Shown here: in pieces, positions 59,833-64,000 of the stretch | Layout of the letters: every line of letters begins with the position of its first letter | Numbering within the stretch: the stretch's first letter is position 1 | Assembly (NCBI GenBank): GCA_963764695.1 | Contig: CAVXTW010000002.1 | Coordinates: 248,001 to 312,000, forward strand | Direction: 5' to 3' | Length of the DNA: 64,000 nt | From: DATFRY01 sp963764695 | Lineage (GTDB): Bacteria > Myxococcota_A > Polyangia > Haliangiales > Haliangiaceae | Program-made: the position numbers and the translations under genes | The notes under the pieces: model-generated | Told to the model about the DNA's origin: nothing | The model's database searches: none | What the model saw: only the letters and a program-made list of their open reading frames with translations

Positions 59833-60633
59833 ATGGAGGAGCTCGACCATCTATGGAAGGCGCTCGCCGACCCCACGCGCCGCAAGATCCTGGACCTCCT
59901 GCGCCAGCGCCCGCGCACCACCGGCGAGCTGGCCGACGCGTTTCCGACCTCGCGCTTCGCCGTGATGAAGCACCTCACGGTGCTGACCGAGGCGGGGCTG
60001 GTGGTCTCGCGGCGGCGCTGGCGCGAGCGGTGGAATCACCTCAACGCCGTCCCGCTCCAGCAGCTGCACGAGCGCTGGGTCAGGCCGTACGAGGCGGCCT
60101 GGGCATCCGGGCTGGTCGAGCTCAAGCACCGGGTCGAGGGCCCGGAACGAGGAGACAGCATGACCAAGGCAGAGACAAGGCACGGCACCGCCGCCGTCGA
60201 GATGGAGATCGCGATCGACGCGCCGCGCGAGCGCGTGTGGCAGGCCATGGTGGCCGAGATCGGCACGTGGTGGCGCAAGGACTTCCTCAGCCCGCTGGCC
60301 CGGCGCTTCGTCCTCGAGCCGCGGCCGGGCGGCCGCCTGTACGAGGACTGGGGGCACGAGCAGGGGCGGCTGTGGTACACGGTCGTGGGGATCGAGTCGC
60401 CCCGCAAGCTGCAGCTGGCCGGAGCGTTCATGCCGGACGATTGCGGCGGCAGCTTCGGCACCTCGCACCTGACCCTGACGCTCGAGGACGCAGACCGAGG
60501 AACCACGCTGAAGCTCTCCGATCACATCGTCGGCGGGCTGCGCGACGACCTGGCCGCCGACCTGACCTCCGGGTGGCAGACTCTGTTTCGCGACGCTCTC
60601 AAACCCCACGTCGAGAAATCCACGCTGACCTGA
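59833..60633 (+). CDS. ArsR-family HTH fused to SRPBCC/AHSA1 domain
   Basis: 266 aa. Residues 1-90 are an ArsR winged helix (HLWKALADPTRRKILDLLRQRPRTTGELADAF, SRFAVMKHLTVLTEAGLVVSRR) without obvious metal Cys, and 105-266 an SRPBCC/AHSA1 domain (AVEMEIAIDAPRERVWQAMV, FVLEPRPGGRLYEDWG, GTTLKLSDHIVGG). These two are usually separate adjacent genes. An internal AGGAGAC plus ATG at 60160 could also start a free SRPBCC protein. ATG 59833 is preferred to 59812. Confidence 0.85.
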   Translation: MEELDHLWKALADPTRRKILDLLRQRPRTTGELADAFPTSRFAVMKHLTVLTEAGLVVSRRRWRERWNHLNAVPLQQLHERWVRPYEAAWASGLVELKHRVEGPERGDSMTKAETRHGTAAVEMEIAIDAPRERVWQAMVAEIGTWWRKDFLSPLARRFVLEPRPGGRLYEDWGHEQGRLWYTVVGIESPRKLQLAGAFMPDDCGGSFGTSHLTLTLEDADRGTTLKLSDHIVGGLRDDLAADLTSGWQTLFRDALKPHVEKSTLT

Positions 60634-60660
60634 GCCAGACCGTCGCGCGCAGGTAGCGCC

Positions 60661-61334
60661 TCAGGCCGGCTTGCCGCGCATCGTCGTGCTCTCCGGCGAT
60701 TCCGGCGACTCGACCAGCTCGATGACCAGCTCGGCCGCCGCGCGCCCCGACTGCTGCTGCTGGCCGGTGACTAGGCGCCCGTCGCGCACAGCGAACGGAC
60801 GGAACGCCTCGCCGGTGACGAAGCGAGTGCCCTCGATCTTGCGCGCCTCGTCCTCGATCCAGAACGGCTGGATGCGCTGGCCCACCGCGGCGTCGGCGGC
60901 CCGCTCCTCGCTGCTCGCGAAGCCGGTCCACGTCTTGCCCTCGACCAGCAGGCGGCCGGAAGGCAGCCGCGTCTCCAGCAGCACGCAGGTCCCGTGACAG
61001 ACCAGCGCCGTCGCCTTGCCGGCCTCGTGGAAGGCGGCCACCAGGTCCGCCAGCGCCTGGTTGCCGCGGAACGTCACCATCGGCGACTGCCCGCCGACCA
61101 CGAAGATGGCGTCGTACCCGGCCGGGTCGACCCCGGCGATGCTGCGGGTGTCCTCGATCAAGGCGGCCAGCCCGCAGCGCGCCGCCCTCCGGGCTGCGGA
61201 TCTCGACCTGGTAGCCGGCCTCGCGGAACGCGGCGTACGGATGGGTCAGCTCGCCCCACCAGAAGCCGACCGGCCAGCCGGTCTGCGGCGAGACGGCCGG
61301 GTTGGCCGCGACGATGAGCACCTTCCGGATTCAT
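60661..61334 (-). CDS. DJ-1/PfpI-family glutamine-amidotransferase-like protein (two frameshifts)
   Basis: 223 aa after correction. Starts MNPKVLIVAANPAVSPQTGWPVGFWW; catalytic Cys in ALVCHGTC, IFVVGGQSP, and C-terminal VTGQQQQSG. Likely a glyoxalase III or protease-like DJ-1 enzyme. Frameshifts: near 61326 (ATGAATCCGgAAG) where one base must go to read MNPKVLIV, and near 61170 where GALRA must jump one base to AALIEDTRSIAG. Both are extra bases. Convergent with the ArsR fusion by 27 bp. Confidence 0.78.
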
Positions 61335-61590
61335 GTTGCAGGTCGTGCATGGCCCGTCATGTGGCACCGGCGCCGCAACCGGCCATGCTCGCGACTCTGG
61401 AACTTCTGCCCCGGCGTCTGTCGCTGCCTCGGCGGCCTCGCCGGTCGATCCGCATGAATCGGCATTTGTGTTGGGCGGAGGCTGTTACCGTGGGCCGAAT
61501 CGTCGGTCGAGCCGACGATCTTTGGCATTTGATCGGTTGCGGGGACCACCCTGCAGGCCCACAATTCCTCGAAACTCTCGGAGCCCTGAA

Positions 61591-63520
61591 ATGCCGAAGG
61601 ATCTCGCCACGCCCGAAGATCTGCTGTCGGCTGTCGATGCGGCCAAGATCCTCGGCCTTTCGGCCGACATGGTGCGGATCCTGGCGCGCGAGGGCCGACT
61701 GCCCGCGGCGGCGCAGACCACGCGCGGGTTGCGCCTGTTCCGCCGCTCCGAGGTGGAGCAGCTGGCGTCCGAGCGCGCCGGTCTCGTGTACAGCCATCAC
61801 GCGGTCCAGTTCTACGACAGCAAGGACTTCCTCTCCGGGTTCGTGGCCAGCTTCGTCGCCGCGGCGCTACGCGCCCGCGCGCCGGTCGTGGTCATCGCGC
61901 GCGACTCGCTGCGCAAGACCATTGAGAATCACGGAGGGCTCGGCTTCGACCTGGGCGCCGCGTGCGACTCCGGCCAGCTCGGCCTGTACGACGCCGCCGA
62001 GGTCCTCGCGACCTTCATGGTGGGCGGCAAGCCGGACCGGGAGCTGTTCCGGGACCGCATCGGCGAGATGGTGCGCAAGGCGACGGCGTCGCGACCGCGC
62101 GGGCGCCTCCGCATCTACGGCGAGATGGTCGATGTGCTGTGGAGCGGAGGTCATCACGAGGCAGCGGTCGAGCTCGAGGAGCTGTGGAACGACCTGGCGC
62201 GCGACCACTCCTTCGCGCTCTTGTGCGCCTACGACATGGGCAGCTTCGGGGATGCCGGTCAGGAGGAGCAGTTCGAGGCCATCTGCCGCGCGCACACGTC
62301 GGTCACCCCGGCCGAGAGCTTCCGCACCGGCGTCGTCGAGGTGGAGCGCCACCGGCAGGTCGCGCGGTTGCAGCAGCGTGCGACGGCGCTCGAGGGTCAG
62401 GTCGAGCGCCGCCAGCAAGACGACGGCACCGCGATGCACGACCTCCTCGGTGCGCTCGGCCGCGAGCTGCGGGCGCCGCTGGCCGCCATCCAGAGCTCTG
62501 TCGAGACCATGCGCGCGCGCGCCATCGCCGGCGAGGAGCAGCGCGCGATCGAGCAGCAGGTCGGCTCGGCGCTCCGGGTCGTGGACGAGCTTGTTCAACT
62601 ACTCGCGCGTCGCGCGCGGCGAGATCGTGCTCCGGCGCGAGCGGGTCGACGTCGCCGGCCTGGTCGCGCGCGCGGCCGCGTCGATCGCGTCTCCCCTGGC
62701 CGAGCGAGGCCTGCGCCTGGACATCCGCGTGCCGGTCGGTCTGGCGGTCGAGGCCGATCCGGATCGCATGGTCCAGGCCTTGAATCAGCTCCTGGCCAGC
62801 GCTGCCCGCCGCAGCGGGCCGGGCGCGGCCATCGCCATCGAGGCCGCCGGCAGCGCGAGCTCGGTGCGCATCTCGGTGAAGGACCAGGGGGACGGCATCG
62901 CGTTCGAACCGGCGGAACGGATCTTCGATCCGTCGGCGGCCGGCGCGGGCAAGTCCGGCAGTGTCGGGTTCGGCCTGGCCATCGCCCGCGACCTGGTCCG
63001 CCTGCACGGCGGGACCGTCGTGGTGACGAGCGGCCCTGGCCGCGGCAGCGAGCTGACCGTCTCCCTGCGGGCGGCCGCCTCATCGATGGCGGCGAGCGAT
63101 GGAGACGAGCGCACCGCCCCGCCGCCGCCGCACCCGCGCCGCGACTCCGGTGCCGGCCCCCGCGGCCCCCGGCGCGTCCTCATCGTCGACGATAACGAGG
63201 ACCTCGCCTCGCTCATGTCGGAGCTGCTCCAGGTGCACGGTCACACGGTCGAGACGGCGCACGAGGGCCGCGCCGCCCTCGACCTGGCTGCCACGTTCGA
63301 GCCGGACATCGCGCTGCTCGACATCGGCTTGCCGGGCATGGACGGCTACGAGCTGGCGCGCGAGATGGGCAAGCTGCGCCAGGGCAGCATCCGCCTAATC
63401 GCCATCACCGGGTACGCCCAGGAGACCGATCGCCACCTCTCGCACCAGGCCGGCTTTTCGGGCCACCTGGTCAAGCCGGTCGATCCGGCCACCCTCGCCC
63501 GCCTGATCGAGGAGGCCTGA
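61591..63520 (+). CDS. MEDS-domain hybrid sensor with degenerate kinase core (one frameshift)
   Basis: 642 aa after correction. Residues 8-55 are a MerR/excisionase-type helix-turn-helix (LLSAVDAAKILGLSADMVRILAREGRLP). Residues 68-235 form a MEDS (DcmR-type) sensor domain (HHAVQFYDSKDFLSGFVASFV). The HisKA-like region has GRELRAPLAAI, with Arg 291 where the phosphoacceptor His belongs. HATPase DQGDGIAFEP, GFGLAIARDLVRLHGG, N-box LNQLLASAAR lacking the usual second Asn. A REC domain with Asp 577 (LLDIGLPGMDG) and Lys in LVKPVD is intact. Frame changes near 62591 (GAGCTTGTTC). Confidence 0.8.
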
Positions 63521-63527
63521 GCGCGGC

Positions 63528-64000
63528 CTACGGAGCGGACGAGATCTCGGCGGAGGTCGTCGGCAGCGTGAAGAAGAACGTCGCCCCCTCGCCGAGGCTG
63601 CTCTCCACCCAGAGCCGGCCGCCGTGGGCCTCGACGATGCCCTTGCTGATGTAGAGGCCGAGCCCGGTCCCCTTCTTGGCGTAGCGCTCGGCCGACCAGT
63701 ACGGCTCGAACAGGTGGGGGATGTCCGGCTCCGCGATGCCTGGCCCGCTGTCCGCCACCGCGAACAGCGCGTCGGCGCCCGCAGGCACGCACGTGACCGT
63801 GACCGAGTCGCCCGGCTGGCACAGCTTGATGGCGTTGCCGATCAAATTGCCGAGCACCTGGAGGATGCGATCGCGATCGCAGTGGAGGTGCACGCCGCCC
63901 AGGTCGCAGCTGCGCTGCAGGATGAGGCCCTTCTCCCGCGCGCTCGGTTCGTGGACGTCCATCACCTCACCGAGCACGTTGTCGGCATGCTCGGGCTGGC
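63528..64000 (-). CDS. Histidine kinase, HATPase end (N-terminal part outside window)
   Basis: Only the last 157 codons are visible. The ATPase domain is full: RILQVLGNLIGNAIKLC (N box), ADSGPGIAEPDIPHLFEPYW (G1), GTGLGLYISKGIVEAHGGRLWVES (G2). The HisKA and any sensor domain lie right of the window. Convergent with the MEDS sensor, with 7 bp between stops. Confidence 0.9.
   Translation of the reverse strand, partial: QPEHADNVLGEVMDVHEPSAREKGLILQRSCDLGGVHLHCDRDRILQVLGNLIGNAIKLCQPGDSVTVTCVPAGADALFAVADSGPGIAEPDIPHLFEPYWSAERYAKKGTGLGLYISKGIVEAHGGRLWVESSLGEGATFFFTLPTTSAEISSAP

Overview
The window is about 64 kb of very GC-rich (roughly 70% by eye), tightly packed bacterial DNA with about 51 protein genes and no rRNA or tRNA that I can recognise. 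The gene content suggests Myxococcota (a myxobacterium or relative). There are many lipoproteins with Asp/Gly/Pro-rich linkers, a Ser/Thr kinase beside a Cys-rich repeat protein, large hybrid histidine kinases, multihaem cytochrome, VWA and DUF885 lipoproteins, and Omp85 barrels. This placement is inference from gene content, not from a marker gene.

Layout. 1-4402: exported alpha-glucan enzymes (pullulanase-type GH13, cut by the left edge, and GH15 glucoamylase). 4409-6865: a divergent pair of paralogous ATP-grasp ligases. 6993-12056: SGNH hydrolase, glycerophosphodiesterase, alpha/beta hydrolase, CoA-binding protein, coiled-coil lipoprotein, one-domain asparaginase, 3-methyladenine glycosylase. 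12071-16867: VWA lipoprotein, octahaem cytochrome with HEAT/TPR tail, zinc deacylase, thioesterase. 17603-24919: a compact six-gene operon (ATP-grasp, S51-type peptidase, esterase, second ATP-grasp, second esterase, GCS2 ligase with CBS domains), the best candidate here for an undescribed small-molecule system. 25105-27785: arginase-family protein and a cobalt-type nitrile hydratase with its activator. 27900-33790: NTF2-like protein, a three-domain regulator, a VOC protein with a histone-like tail, a lipoprotein with kinase-like motifs, and an outer-membrane barrel. 33868-35608: DrrAB-type ABC transporter. 35866-40106: Cys-rich repeat lipoprotein, exported TM protein and Ser/Thr kinase. 40124-45531: BamA, GIN-domain lipoprotein, DUF885 lipoprotein. 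45601-46682: REP-like inverted arms and their RAYT transposase. 46679-52456: GH144-type and GH31 glucan enzymes and an NAD-dependent epimerase. 52863-64000: signalling block with a 5xPAS hybrid kinase, response regulator, receiver-kinase, UbiB-like kinase, ArsR-SRPBCC fusion, DJ-1/PfpI protein, a MEDS pseudokinase-like sensor and a partial histidine kinase.

How they fit. Two separate sets of exported glycosidases (GH13+GH15 and GH31+GH144) point to scavenging of alpha- and beta-glucans. The ligase/peptidase/esterase operon plus arginase and nitrile hydratase form a nitrogen/amide-chemistry island of about 10 kb. The right end is sensory.

Quality note. Nine genes are interrupted by eleven single-base frameshifts, and every one is an extra base (+1). 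When the extra bases are removed each gene becomes a full-length family member. I read this as a systematic insertion error in the assembly rather than nine pseudogenes, and I give these genes their whole span.
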